Origin: Strigops habroptila
Taxonomy: Eukaryota; Chordata; Aves; Psittaciformes; Psittacidae
Direction of reading: 5' to 3'
NCBI RefSeq assembly: GCF_004027225.2
Contig: NC_044277.2
Location: forward strand, 67,480,400-67,544,399
DNA: 64,000 nt
The position numbers and the translations under genes were made by a program. Positions 1 through 12,532 of the stretch are shown here, piece after piece; the first letter of the stretch is position 1, and every line of letters begins with the position of its first letter. The notes beneath the pieces are model-generated. The model made no database searches and had not been told where the DNA came from. It saw only the letters and a program-made list of their open reading frames with translations.

Positions 1-3000
1 GCCCAAAAATGTTTTATTTGGAAAGATAAATATATTGTGAGATTGTAAAAGAAACACAGTACCACGTCAACAGTGCCCAAGGACATGGCATTCATTACTG
101 TAGCTGCTGCAAGTTTGATTCCCAATCCTCACCGGAATGTTTGCTCAAAGGATGAATCAGTTACTGGAAGTTACACTTTCAGGTCTGAATAATATATTTG
201 CACCTCTGAGGTCTTACTGGAGCAATGAGGTAGAAAAGCCACTGATGCATGAGCAACAGTAGGAAATCATGGGATTGCAAAACTCTGACCCATTTAGAGA
301 AAATGAACTGTTTATATCTGCAATAGGCCACCCACTCTGAAAACAAAATGTGAGACTAACTAAACTACAAGGATAAATGGTATGCCTCAAAATAATTATT
401 CAGACACTCTTAGCAAGTTGCTTCAGTTCCCGTTCATGTTAGCTTGCCGCTAATATGAAACTTACAGTTCTTTGTTCTCTACAGCTTCCTGAGGACGGAA
501 AGTGGAGAGGGAAGTCCTGATCTCTTCTCCCTGGTATCCAATGATAGGGTACATGGGAATGGTTCAAAGCTGTGCCAAGGTGCATTGGGAAGGTTTACAC
601 TGAACGAATAGAAAGCATTTGTTTTCCAAGCGAGTGGTCAGACAACTGCCTGTTAGAAGTAACACAGTTTTATGTGGAAATGGGCATGAACCAGAATTTT
701 AGATGTGAATAGTGTTGGGTTGTTAGATCATTCAAAAGAAATGTAGAAAACATTTCATTGCTTATCCCAGCCTCCCACCTATAAATAGATGGCACCAAGC
801 CCATTTGCCTTTGAGAACTCTAACGTGAGAGTTGTTGTAGGCCTACGATCTGGACTTCGACTTATTCAAGAGAAGTCAGAGGTGCGAGAAACTACATAAA
901 CCAGAGCAAGGGAGCATCCCTGTATCTAAGTGGCAGTCGATCAGTACCATTTGCCCAGTGAGAAAAGGGTATTTCGAGGTGATGAAAATCTTTGGCAGCC
1001 CAACTTTCCATTTGAAAGCATCCGGTCCCCAGGAAGCTTATAGTGAGGTGTTGAGATCATTCATCAAGTAGGCGGCTTGTTACCTGAAATGGGCTCTGTA
1101 CCAGAGCCTCAGAACAGGACAGCAATACTGAAGGAGCTATGCTGAAGTCTCAGAAGTACTGAGAAGAGGCGAAGTCAGCCAAAGCTGCAAACCTCTAGGG
1201 ATTAGATTGGAGAGGAGTGGCAGCAATAAGAAGGGCATGATGACAACCCCAGAAGCATGCTGCAGCACAGAGGAGCTGTGTCAGAGAAGCTGTTGCTATG
1301 ACATTTCTTTGGATAAACATCTGGAGCCCTTGAACTTACTGACGTGATTCTGCTCCAAGAGCCAAAAACTCTGTCACTACTTTAATTGAAACCCTGTTGC
1401 TTAAAGAGCATTCAGCATCATCTCAGCTGTGAAACTGCTGCCTTGAATGAGTGTAGTGTCTCCAAGAGGAGACATCTTCATATAAGATACAGTCACATGC
1501 GGAAAAGAAAAATGGTCTTGTGGTTCAATCTGAAATGAGGATCCTGGCCATTGCCTTCTACAGACTGTAATTGTGTCCTCTGGCAGGTCACTTTGGAACA
1601 ATCTCATTTTAGTGGCACATAACCAAAACAACTGCCTTTGCCCTCAGGCTTTGGGTGTGGGTAAGAAGCAGAACATGTTATGAAGTACACAGGGAGGAGG
1701 GCTCAAGGTTATCTTTCTCTGCTAAGGACTCCATGAACCTGCCTTTTATTTTGCTTTGCACCCTAGGTTAAAAAAAAAAAGAAGCCAAAAAAACCCAGAA
1801 CAAAGCATCTCTTGATTTCAGCTCCTGCCTCCAGGAGAGTACAACCTGTTTTTCTGTGTCATTTAGCTCTCAGCACACCAGCTCTAAAATCACCTGTTCC
1901 AACTTTGCAATTGCTTGACATCTCTGAAAACTGTTCTGGGCATCTGGAGTCACATAGTGATGTGGACTTTCTAGGAGGCATCTCATCTTGGGCTTAAAGG
2001 GTATTATGAGGCTGAATGAAATGCTGCTAGTTAGAGCCCATTAATATCCTTAGTGGCATGTGCTGTACAAGTATTAATAGGGCTTTCTGGGAAGTGCATG
2101 GTTCTGTCAGTGCCGCATGTGAACTGCAATTCAGAGCTGCTTGTAGTTTTGTCCCATTGGTGTTCAAAGAAGATGAAAGCTTTGTGTTTGCTCTAAGTGG
2201 CTTTAATTAAGGTGTATTGAAGAAATAGCTGAAGAGTATAAAAGACTATCCGCTATTAGGAGAGCAGTTGATCTTTCTCCTAAAATGCCTTCTTTATTCA
2301 AAAGTACTTTCACACAGAGAGTTCTGTGTTTCCATTATACCTTTGGTATGTGTCTTTGATTTTATCAGCTTGCCTCTAATTTCTCAGTCAGGGTTTGGTA
2401 AGCTGTAGACTGCTCATTTAACTCAGCAGCTTTGAAAATCATTTTGAATATTGTGTATGAGTCACTGTACTGAAGAGAAAAGGATGAAAAGGAGTGAGTG
2501 TGGAGAAAACTGGAGTTGTTGAATGTGAAAGAGGAGACAAGTACCCCATATACATGCAGCAACCCAGGGACTCCTGAGATAGGAGACCAGTGCTCAGGGG
2601 GTCTGCAGACAGTCTCCAATAGAGTGCACTTTGTCATATTTGAGTCCTACAAGGTCATTTATGGGAGCATCTGGTCTCAGCAGCAGGCTTCTTGTCATTA
2701 AAGAAAATTGGTCTGATCCCTGACTTGACTTTCAAGAAAAAGGAGACAGCTTCCCTGATAGCCAGCATGTCTTGCTCATGGGTTCCCACAACTGCAGTGT
2801 TCAGAAACTTGGGAGCCTCATAGGGCCAGCTGGAGCTTATGAGTGTCCATGCTCATACCCCTGGGAGAAGATAAACCAGAGTACTCCAAATTTCCTTTTC
2901 CTGGGTCAAAGCCTCCTCTAAAGTTCCTAGCGAGGGTTTCCTCACCTTTGAAGAAGATACAGTATATCTTGCGTGAAGCTGTTTAACCACTGCATGTTGC

Positions 3001-4595
3001 TGGCTACCTCGCATGCAGACCCATCTGGTGAAATTGTGTTTCTGCCTTTCTAGCCTCCGACACATGCCCCTGTTCATGCTTTGATTAACCTCCTCGCCAC
3101 CAACATTTTTGTCTCTTTAACCAAGAGGATTTTCTTATACGCATCCACTGGTCAGCTATGTTCTCTTTGCAGTGCCAGCTTTCTTCAGATTCTGCCTTTT
3201 TCCTTCCAGCCTTTCCATTTTCATTTTGCTGTACTACAGGACGCACATAAGGCATATTTATCTTCTATAATACCCACATGGCTATAAGCCATCCCTTTAC
3301 TCTAGGGGACAAAGTCTGTGGGATAGAAGGGAGCATCCTGTTGGGCATCTTTCTGGACCTTGTTATCCCAGCCCAAACATGGTTACAGAAGTAAGCTCAG
3401 ACAACAGAAACCATCTCAGACTGTGCTGCAAGGGAGCAAAATCAGCTGATCACAGTGGCCTTGGTTCTTTTAGACTCTAAGATTTCAGTACAATCTGTAT
3501 CAATGTGTTTTTCCAGTTGCAAAACATTTTCATCCCCAAGCCTGAAGAAAAATTCCACTCTAACTTCTATAGCTCATGAGTAAAGAATTTTTCTTAATTA
3601 CAGTAAAGAGATGGATACTGCTACCACACAAGAAATATTAATATGTGTCTGAGGCAGAAGGATTGCGCTTGTTTTCATGAACCTCTTGGTACATAGAGAT
3701 CAATGGGAAAAGGAAATTTAAAGACAGATGACATGACTGAAGAAAAGCTAATTGCCTGAAGCAGTTAACTAGGCTAAAGATGTCCGTTGTTGAAATTTTC
3801 ATCCCAAGGAGATTTTGCCCAAGGGAAACCTTAGTTCATAGCATGCTGGTAAGAAGGAGAGAAATCTCAAGGGGGAAATTCATGGAACAACTTGGAAATC
3901 TTAATTCTAGTGAACTGCCAGGAGCATATGGTGTTCATCTTAAGCTGCGAGGGATCTCAGCTCCAGAACGGGAAAGCTTCTGGCAAACACATGCAATATA
4001 TTCCTTAAAATAGGAGTTCTTCCTGGTTGCTGTAAAAGTATCACCAGGGAGCATCACTTCAAAAATGCAGTGAAGACTGTCCTTGGGAGTTGCAGGTGAA
4101 TGCGCAATATCCTACCTAGAGGGGAAGCATTTCAGGGTAGTCAGAACAGAAATATATACTTAGAAAAACAGAATTACATAATCTGACCATGCCACAGTTT
4201 CTGCTTAAAGTCCTCAGCCTGTCTTTGAAGTAATTTGAAGACTTAAAAATATTGGAAAGAAAAATCTGGCATATATCATGCAGGTTTTTAGGAGGTTTTG
4301 ATGACATTTGTAAGAAGAAGGGACTTTATGTTACACTAGAGAGGTAAATTTTTGTCCCTAATTAAATTCTGGCTAGGCATCAAATGTTTTAAGTACAGGC
4401 TGTTTTTCAAAATGTAGGTGACCTAACAGTGCTTGCAAAGATCTGTGCTAGGATTGCTCTTGTTTCATTTTGTTGGTGATTTCAAGACTGAGTTGAAGAT
4501 GTAGTCACTACATATCACTATCCATGTTAGGAAAAAATAGCACACAAAATCTAGAAAGAATTCAGTGAATTCTATTTTGTTCAGTGAACTAAACA

Positions 4596-4649
4596 GCACA
4601 ATTTAAGGCTTGTATACATACAAGGCACAATTTAACTTGTATACATACA
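4596..4649. repeat. Imperfect tandem duplication, unit about 25-29 bp
   Basis: Two adjacent copies of GCACAATTTAA(GGC)TTGTATACATACA, at 4596-4624 and 4625-4649. They differ mainly by a 3-bp indel near GGC and by a trailing AG in the first copy. The pattern indicates a recent slippage or duplication event. Confidence 0.85.
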
Positions 4650-5731
4650 GACTCATGTACAATAGAAAGAAAACTCTAGGTTTTTCACAGATGGTGATGA
4701 ATCTGAACAGGGGAGTTTTCCTTCAAAAACGGAGATCTAGGAGCGGTAATTGATAGTGGTTCAGCCTGTTTCACCCAGACAAACAGAGCAATGAGAAAGT
4801 CTTGCTTTAGGTTCCCATAAAATGAAAGCTGTAGTCACATGCAGCCGCAATCTGAATATCCTTAAAACAAATGAAAGGAAATCATTCTGCAGAATTCAGT
4901 GCTAACATCATGTCATAAAAAGTAAGGTTTGCAAGATCTTAAAGATTAGATCATTCTGCTACCATTAACAGCTTTACAGCCGACAAATTATATGACCAAT
5001 ATCAAACATCAAATTCTGGGCTATAAACTTCACTTCTGGGAAGTAAAATGAAGAAAAATACCTCTCATAGAACTGTATAGTGAGAGAGATGTAATTTTAG
5101 TTGGACAGAGGTTACCTTCCTCTTACACAGATGAATGACCTGAACTAGTGAATTAATATGCAATTTTGCTATTGAATTCTGATGACCCATCTTAGGAGTT
5201 TGTTTTTGTGAGGAAGAGAATGCCTGTTTGTGGGCTTGCATCAATTATGTGTGTTTCCTCGTTAGACATTATTATTTTATAGAGAATGGAAATCCAGTTG
5301 AAGTCAAATTAAACTGTTGGCAGTTTGAAATGCTGGCTGCCTCCTTTGCCCTTTTTATGTTATGTAATATGGTTAAAAAAAAAAAAGAAAAAAGAAATTG
5401 TATTTTATGCTTTATAGCAATTATTTCCAAAGTAAATGTAGCCATCCCTGCTAAATGTTTTCATTGAAATCCCAGAAGTCAGGTGTTGTTACTTTGGAGT
5501 CTGAAGGTCAACCTTCATCTCATAGTTACAGATTTTTCCAAGACACTGAATTATATATTAATATCTAATAAAAAATGTAAAAGTACAGAAATTGTTTTTA
5601 AAATGAAACTGGAAAAAAAAAGAGAATAATTTCTTTCAACCACAAAATTAATGTAACTGCTATTTCCTGCTGGGAGTCTGATCGCCCTTTTACTCCGTTT
5701 ATTCCCACTAGACTTAAAGAAATAGGTCTTG

Positions 5732-5781
5732 TCTTCTCTTTTCTTCCTTTTTTTTCTTTTTCCTTTTTTTTTTTTCTTTTT
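5732..5781. repeat. 50-nt uninterrupted polypyrimidine tract
   Basis: Fifty consecutive C/T bases, mostly T with interspersed C (TCTTCTCTTTTCTTCC and onward). It is low-complexity sequence on the plus strand. Confidence 0.9.
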
Positions 5782-6090
5782 ATTCCTTGAGGGAGAATTA
5801 TAAGACATTTTCACAGCAGAATAGACTACTGATGTAATAACACATGTAGTGCTTAGTTAACACACATTTACAGGCATGCAGCAATTACTAGCGTTTTTCT
5901 CATATTAAGTTATATCTGCCAAAATCTGATAAAGTGCTGCCGGAGCCCAATCTTTAGACACCAGATAAGATTGCTGAAAGCACTGAAGGTGTTTATAAAC
6001 ATGTGATGTGTCATTTTTCAAACGCTGCTTGGCATTTAGCCTTAGTTTGAAGTCACCTTTAAGCAGTTGGATGCTGCAACATCTGCCTGT

Positions 6091-6170
6091 TTATATATAT
6101 ATAAAAATATATGTATATGCATGTTGTATATGCATGATGTATATACACGTATAAACATACATGTATATGG
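6091..6170. repeat. Degenerate TA/TATG microsatellite
   Basis: A run of alternating TA with TATGTATATGCATG and GTATATACACGTATA variants over about 80 bp. It is a decayed AT-rich simple repeat. Confidence 0.8.
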
Positions 6171-9100
6171 CAAATATACATTGTAAATACCCCTGCACAT
6201 GGTTTAAAGAAAACACTAGCAGGGAAGCTTACCTTTGGGAGTTTAGGACTGAAGGAGTCACATTTCGAAGGAGGAATTAAAGGAAAATACTTTGCATTAG
6301 TGACATGTATATTCTGAACCTTTACATGCAGACTCTTCTCTCTCTCAAGAAGTATCATTTACCCATAAAAATTGTGGAAGACAAAAAAGTCCCCAACAAA
6401 CTTATAAGCCATTACATACAAATTGGGTGATTATATGTGAACAGTTCCTGAATTGTTCTGTCCGGATAGGTAGGAACTCAGTAGTATTAGTCAGCAGGAG
6501 TCCCTGATGTGCAGGGACTATTAGCAGACATCTCTTGATGGCTGCGAATAATAGCAAAGTAGTGAACAGAGACTCAATTGTCACTAATTTTTTTTTTCCC
6601 AAAAGTTTTACCTTCTAGAAATTAAAATTGCTTTCTCTAGACTGACCTATCACTGTAAGATACCCTTGATATTCAGCCCCAGTAACCAACTTAACTCAAT
6701 GGCTGAATTAGAAAGCACTGCAAATAAATCATGTACTATGTTTAGAGCACTTCTGTCTGTCATGATCAAAAGTGTTGTGATAAAGGTAATGGATTACTCC
6801 TCTTCACCCAGTGTAATCACTGTGAGCATCAGCAGCCGCAGCACCCGACGTGACCAGTAGAAATTCAAACCTTGACATAATCAGTTGTGACTCTCCGAGG
6901 CTGGTTTTCAGGCTATGAGGAGAAGTCTGTGTGGAGCAGTTGGTCTGAGATCCTTTCTTTGTTTTGAAGTTCACTCTGAAGCACTCAGCATAGCTGACAA
7001 ATGAGCTCATTTTCCAGGTGCGGTTCTCCTGGGCTTGGGAAGGACAACTGCAAAGTTCTTGGGGAAAGCTTTTTTAGAGTGCTGAATATCGATGAGCTTA
7101 AACTGTTTTGACTTGTTTGCTTGTGCCAAGGGTGCCTTTGAATGATGTGCAGCCTTAGTCAAGAACAACTCACTATGAATGAGAATGCCGTGAATGTTTT
7201 TTGTCTAAGATTTGCTCTGGGAGTCAGTGGGGCATTATTGTTCCACTTTATCCTTCCCTCTGGATGTCCGTCAGTTGCAGAGAGAGGAGCAGCAAAAAAA
7301 TGAGAAAGGACAAGCAGAAATCCAAGAAACCCGTCAGGTAGTTAACATATAACAAAGTTTACACCAGGAAAAAGGAGAGAGCCAAGACACATATGTATGG
7401 CTCTGGATCCGTTCCAGAGGTTTCTGAAGACCCCGAATGTTGTTGTTGTTCACTGACACAGCTGACCTGGGTGTCTGCCAGGGAAGAGGGCAGGCGGAGG
7501 AGGGTGTGTGTGTGTTTGTCTTTCCCTCCTCAGTATGAAATATGTCTTCTTTCCTCTGCCATTGGCACTGCTTGTGACCGTGTCTGGTTGCAAAATCACC
7601 ATCTCCCCTGTGGAATGATGAGGTTGTCCGAATCCCAAGTTTGAAGGGATAGGCTTCTGCATAACGTTTATTTTTGTTTTGCTTTGTGTTTTATTAAGGT
7701 TTTGCTTTTTGGTGCCTATAAGGCAGTGTTCTAAATACGTCTTTTGTTTCTGTAACGGTAATGTCTTAAATGTTCTCTTCTGCTTTTCGTTTGAGTATGG
7801 CTATAGAGCATTTTTAATTTCCCGTATTTGGTAGCCTTTAACAGGATCTGATCTGCATTCAAGGACTAAAAGCCTTTTGAAAATGTTGTGTCATTCTACA
7901 AATAGTCCGTAATAGGTCTAGTACTTATTGTAAACAAAATAGTTTACAATACATTTAATAATTTATGTAAAGTAGCTGGTTCATTTTGAACTGATTTACT
8001 GCTGTTATGCCCACAGACAGGATTCATAAGGACAGGTTAAATGTGTGCATGTATACATATATGTAATAGCTAGATATAAATACATGTTGCTGTATTAATT
8101 TTAGAGCATTGAAAACATTTAAAGCATTTTTGATGCGCAAAGCCTTCTTCAGACAAGCTGATACTGTTGAAATTACCTTTTACTGCTCCCCAGGGGTCTT
8201 AAAGTCTTCTCCGTTCAGGGCATGGGGACAGTGGCCCACAAACAGTGGGATACAGGCCAAGAAGTCTTGCATGTGCACGGTTTCAGTGAGTGCTTGCGTG
8301 TCACACCTTATGCCAAATAAGTTGGCAAAGGGACAAGTTTTGCTTGCAACAGTTTGCTGTATGCAGTTCAAGACAGCACAGGTTCCACTGCCATCCTGTG
8401 CAAGACGAGGTCAAACATACCCGGTGCCACACCTTACCTCTAACTCACATGCGTGTTCTTCTCAGCGCTCATCACCTGTGGCCTGCATTTAGCCACTGAA
8501 AGACAAGCACGGACAGGCAGTGGTGTGGTGGCTGGCTGGGCTCCAGGGGCTGTTCCTCATGGAGAACAGTGCTTCATCAGTCTCCCCTGTGCTGACAGGA
8601 ATATGCACGTTGTGGCACACGTTGAGTCAACATGCAGCTCATGCTGAGTCTAGTCCTGTCTCTACTCCCAATCCCCTCTGTGACTCTGTGCCATGAGAAG
8701 AAGACAGGACTTACCTTCTTCCCCTGCTCAGGTACCAACCTAATGCCCAGAAAATGAGAACAAATACTTCTATTAACATCACTGTGGAACCGCATAGTCC
8801 TTGGGCAGAACTGCCCCACAGTATGGATTAGGGAAGACTGGAGAGGTTCAAGGGTGCCTAGGAATCTTCAATTTCAGGGCAATCAGACTCCATCAAATAT
8901 GTTGTTACTTTATGGTGGCCAAAAAGGGAATTTGGATCTGCCTGAACGGTATCTCTGCAAGAAAATCATCCTGGGGGAAGTAACATTATTGCTCTTGTCC
9001 AGACACAATCAGAAGGGCTCAAAACGCTGTCTTGCTAATTCTCTCCCTGCTACACCCAGTAAGAGGAATCACTTTCTTTTTCAATAGCAGTTTCCTATAA

Positions 9101-12100
9101 GGGGAGTGTGCACTGTCTTCCTTAGTCATTCCTATCTTTTTAGCTAATGAAAAGGAGCAGTCCGTCTCTGAATGGTCTTAATTACATACACACTAAGAGC
9201 AAAAACACATCTAATGCTAATAACTATGTTGAATGGAAGTCTAAGCTGCTATAGGTCACTTGATTGAATGCAAGCTGAATTTCATGCATTGAAATGTGCC
9301 TCAAAAGCTCTGCAGAGACCCTTGTAGAATCTTTGTTTTAACAAATGGGATAGAGATGTCTTAGATTACTAATGCCATGAGTGCCAGAAATTTTTTTTTT
9401 GCTAGACTGAACTGCAGAAACTGTTGTTCCACTTGTCATTGCTCAAGTAACTGATTTGACATTCAGCAGCTCTTTGAAAGGAGGCAAGCTCAGAGTGTTG
9501 TTTCCTAACATGAGCTAAGCAGGGGGATGGAGAGCACTACCAGGAAAATTGTTTTCATGAATGTTTAGACCTCCGAGAAGCACCCTTATACACATGTTCT
9601 GTTTCATGTGCTTACCTTGCTAGAAACTATATTGAGGGCTCACCTAGGTTTATTAGCTCCATGGCATGAGCCCAGCTGTGACCTAGAAGCAGTGTTCTAC
9701 TGTGAGCAAGGACAGCTGCTTCTGCTGTCAGCCTCCCCTGGTCATTAGTGAGCATTTTTGTAGTCTAACTATAAGGCACTTCAATGTATTTAGTGACAGC
9801 AGTGTTTAATTTCATGTAGGATTTCTTCAGATCAGGAAGTTTAGCAGTACTGGCTAGAATAGGGGTGATACAGGTATTCTTATGTTTCCAGAAGGAAGCA
9901 CCTAGTGCAACACTACAGTGTTACAGGCGTAGAAGAAAGAGGAATTAGAGGAGGAAGAAAACTGGGAGGAAGAAAAGCACTTTGAGTTTTTTCCTTGCAT
10001 TACAGGCAATGTTCATAACACATCCAGTGCTTGAACTCTGAGTATGTGGTCAGAATTTCCTCTCACTTCTGAATGACCTACTGCACAAACATTGGCTTGT
10101 TGGTGTAGAATAGGTGCCTTCAAACAGGATATTATTCAGCAGTCTAAAATAATCTAAACCTCATTTGAAATAGCCAGGTTAATCCCTATCACCTGTGAGT
10201 GAGGAATAAAAAAATAAATTATTCACAACTTATTACTTCCCTAGCAAAGTGCCACAGATTTTTGAAACTGTTGATGTGGCTGGAATCAATTAAATTGCTG
10301 TGTTATTCTTTTAGAGTCTTAAATATTTAACTTTTAAGTTTGGGCTTGAATATGGACAGTGGCATAGTCTTCACAGTACAAATTTACAGCACTGTGAGGG
10401 TTGTGTTTGAAAGTGTTTTGGACCAATAAAGACTTATTTAGAAAATAAACCCATTAAAGGCAAAAAGGAGAGAATATTTCCATTTAAAGAAAAGGGCTTG
10501 GATACATGGGGTTTGATTTTGACTTAAATCGTACTAAGTAAGCTGGTATGAATGATGAGATGTGGATAGATATACAAAGCTCACTGGAAAGAAACAACTG
10601 CAGCTGGTTAGTTTATATGAGATAGAAGCAACATGGGTCACACTTCTACAATACCACAATCCTTCTGACATGAAGCAATATTAATTGGACCTATTCAGTT
10701 AAAAATAAAATAATTCTTTACTGTTAAAGAAGTGGTGAATAGAAATGTGTAACTGAGCAAAACAGCCACTTCTGGTATTCCCCCTGCACTGTTATCAGGG
10801 CCAGGTCACCCACAGCCAGGTTTTCTACCTGCCAGTAAATAAGTGCCTCTTCAAGCAAACTACATAAACCCCCTTCATAAAGACTCATCCTCATAACCTA
10901 TTTTTCAGCTCTTTGACAGGTCTTGGAGGGAGGCAGGAGACAGCAGTGTGCCACGAAAACATCTTCCTAAATAGGGAGGGCTGAAGGATCAGTCATTTCC
11001 TCAGCAAGGCAGGGAGAGGTGAGGGAAACAGTTTGCTTTGTAGTCAGAGGCAGTAGAAGTTCATGCAGTTTTTCCTTTGAGATTTTGCCTCCTGTTCAGA
11101 GGTGACTGCACAAGCTAACTGACCTCTCTGGCATGGTGTGTGCTGGGAAACAGGCATACTTAGCAATTTAAAGCCTTCTCTTGGGCATGTTCACTAGTAA
11201 GAAGATTTCACAGTTACCAAGAGGGTCTCTGCTAGACCATGGTTTTGTCACGAAGGGAAAATAGTGCACAGGTAGCCCTCTGAGGCCATTGGGCCTACTA
11301 CTGGCTTTTCTCCGCTATTCTCGACCTCCCTGCTTCCATCTGTTCTCCAAAATGTGCTTTTGAGAGGTGAAAGTGGATACTTTTGTCTGTGTATTTTGCT
11401 GTCAGTGATCACAGTAACAGCTAATCCCACAGCATTTAAAACATGGTGATGCCAGTTGTACATTTAACAGCCTTCAGAGCCACTATTAGGACACTTCTTT
11501 TGCCGATGAAAAGAATATAAATGCTTGTCAGACAGCTTTGGAAGCAGGTGTGTAACGTGCTGGATCTAAAAAGAAAGCGTTTCATTTTCAGCCCTGTCAG
11601 CCAACAAAGCCGTGCTGAGCTTTTCCAGTCCTTCATATCCCAGAAGGGTATTACCCTGAGTTAACAACCGGCCTTGGAGAAGGAAGGAGTGAAACCCCAG
11701 AGCAAATGGGCTCCTCTGGAGCCAGCTTCTTGTTTCATGTATCATATAAGCTTATAACCATAACTAAACTAAAGTTCAACATGTTAGGATTTTTGGAAAC
11801 ACTTTTGATTCGCTCTTTTACCCTATGAAACCCCATTGCTGTTACTGCTGGAGAGAATCCAGCAGTTATCCAAGCGAGAGTTCTTGCTTATTTTCTCATT
11901 TATTCCTAATCATCTTGGTTTCCTTTGGTTTGTTTTGAGAGGGGAGAGGAAAGTAATGCTCACAGGTGCCAAAGCACCTCAATTTCTGAGGGCTAAATCA
12001 TTTCCATGACTCATGTTACTCCTCTTGGAAGAGCAGGAATGAGGAGGATGGCTGTGCAGAGAGGGATTCTGGCCAGGTAGCCCATGTGCCACCAGAATAG

Positions 12101-12507
12101 ACAGCAGACAGCAAGAATGCAAGAGAGAGCAGTGGGCAGCTGTTACGAACATTGGCCTTTTATGAGGGAGAGTAATGAGTGGACTGAAAGGGAAGAGCAG
12201 TATGTCTTGTGGTAGTGAGAGAGGGAGGACAAAGGTGAACATATTTGAGGGTGGCAAGGTGAGAGCTTGGGGTAGGCAATGGAAAGGAATGGGAGGCAGG
12301 ATTGTCTGGTCAAGAAAAGGTGTCTTTCACTGGAGCTCTTTGTCTTTTTGTGTTTTTATAGAGCCAAGCCGTCCTAATAGGTTTTCTCCTTAAAATTTCA
12401 AAACTTCCCCACTTCAATCCCAAAGAATGTTGTCCTGCAGAGACACCAAGTCTTCCTGAGCAGTGACACTCACCTGCCAGAATCCTACCTTCTGTAAACT
12501 TCTGTAG

Positions 12508-12532
12508 ATCTGTAGAGTGAAAGTCTACAGAT
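12508..12532. repeat. Short inverted repeat (9-bp arms)
   Basis: ATCTGTAGA at 12508-12516 and its reverse complement TCTACAGAT at 12524-12532 with a 7-base loop. Chance is a reasonable explanation at this length. Confidence 0.6.

Larger units (their letters stand above)
1..7280. other. Non-coding stretch, left end
   Basis: No gene recognised on either strand. It contains a small tandem duplication (4596-4649), A-rich runs near 1769-1780 and 5373-5384, a 50-nt pyrimidine tract (5732-5781) and a TA-type simple repeat (6091-6170). A minus-strand AATAAA (plus TTTATT at 13-18) sits at the very edge. Whether it serves a transcript ending beyond the window cannot be told. Confidence 0.6.

Noticed and set aside
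13-18. Minus-strand AATAAA at the left edge as the end of a minus-strand gene
   Set aside because: A single hexamer in AT-rich DNA is not evidence, and no coding exon was found upstream of it in the window.
6236-6358. Minus-strand open stretch followed by GTAAGC near 6230
   Set aside because: There is no polypyrimidine-AG acceptor at its other end and no recognisable homology.
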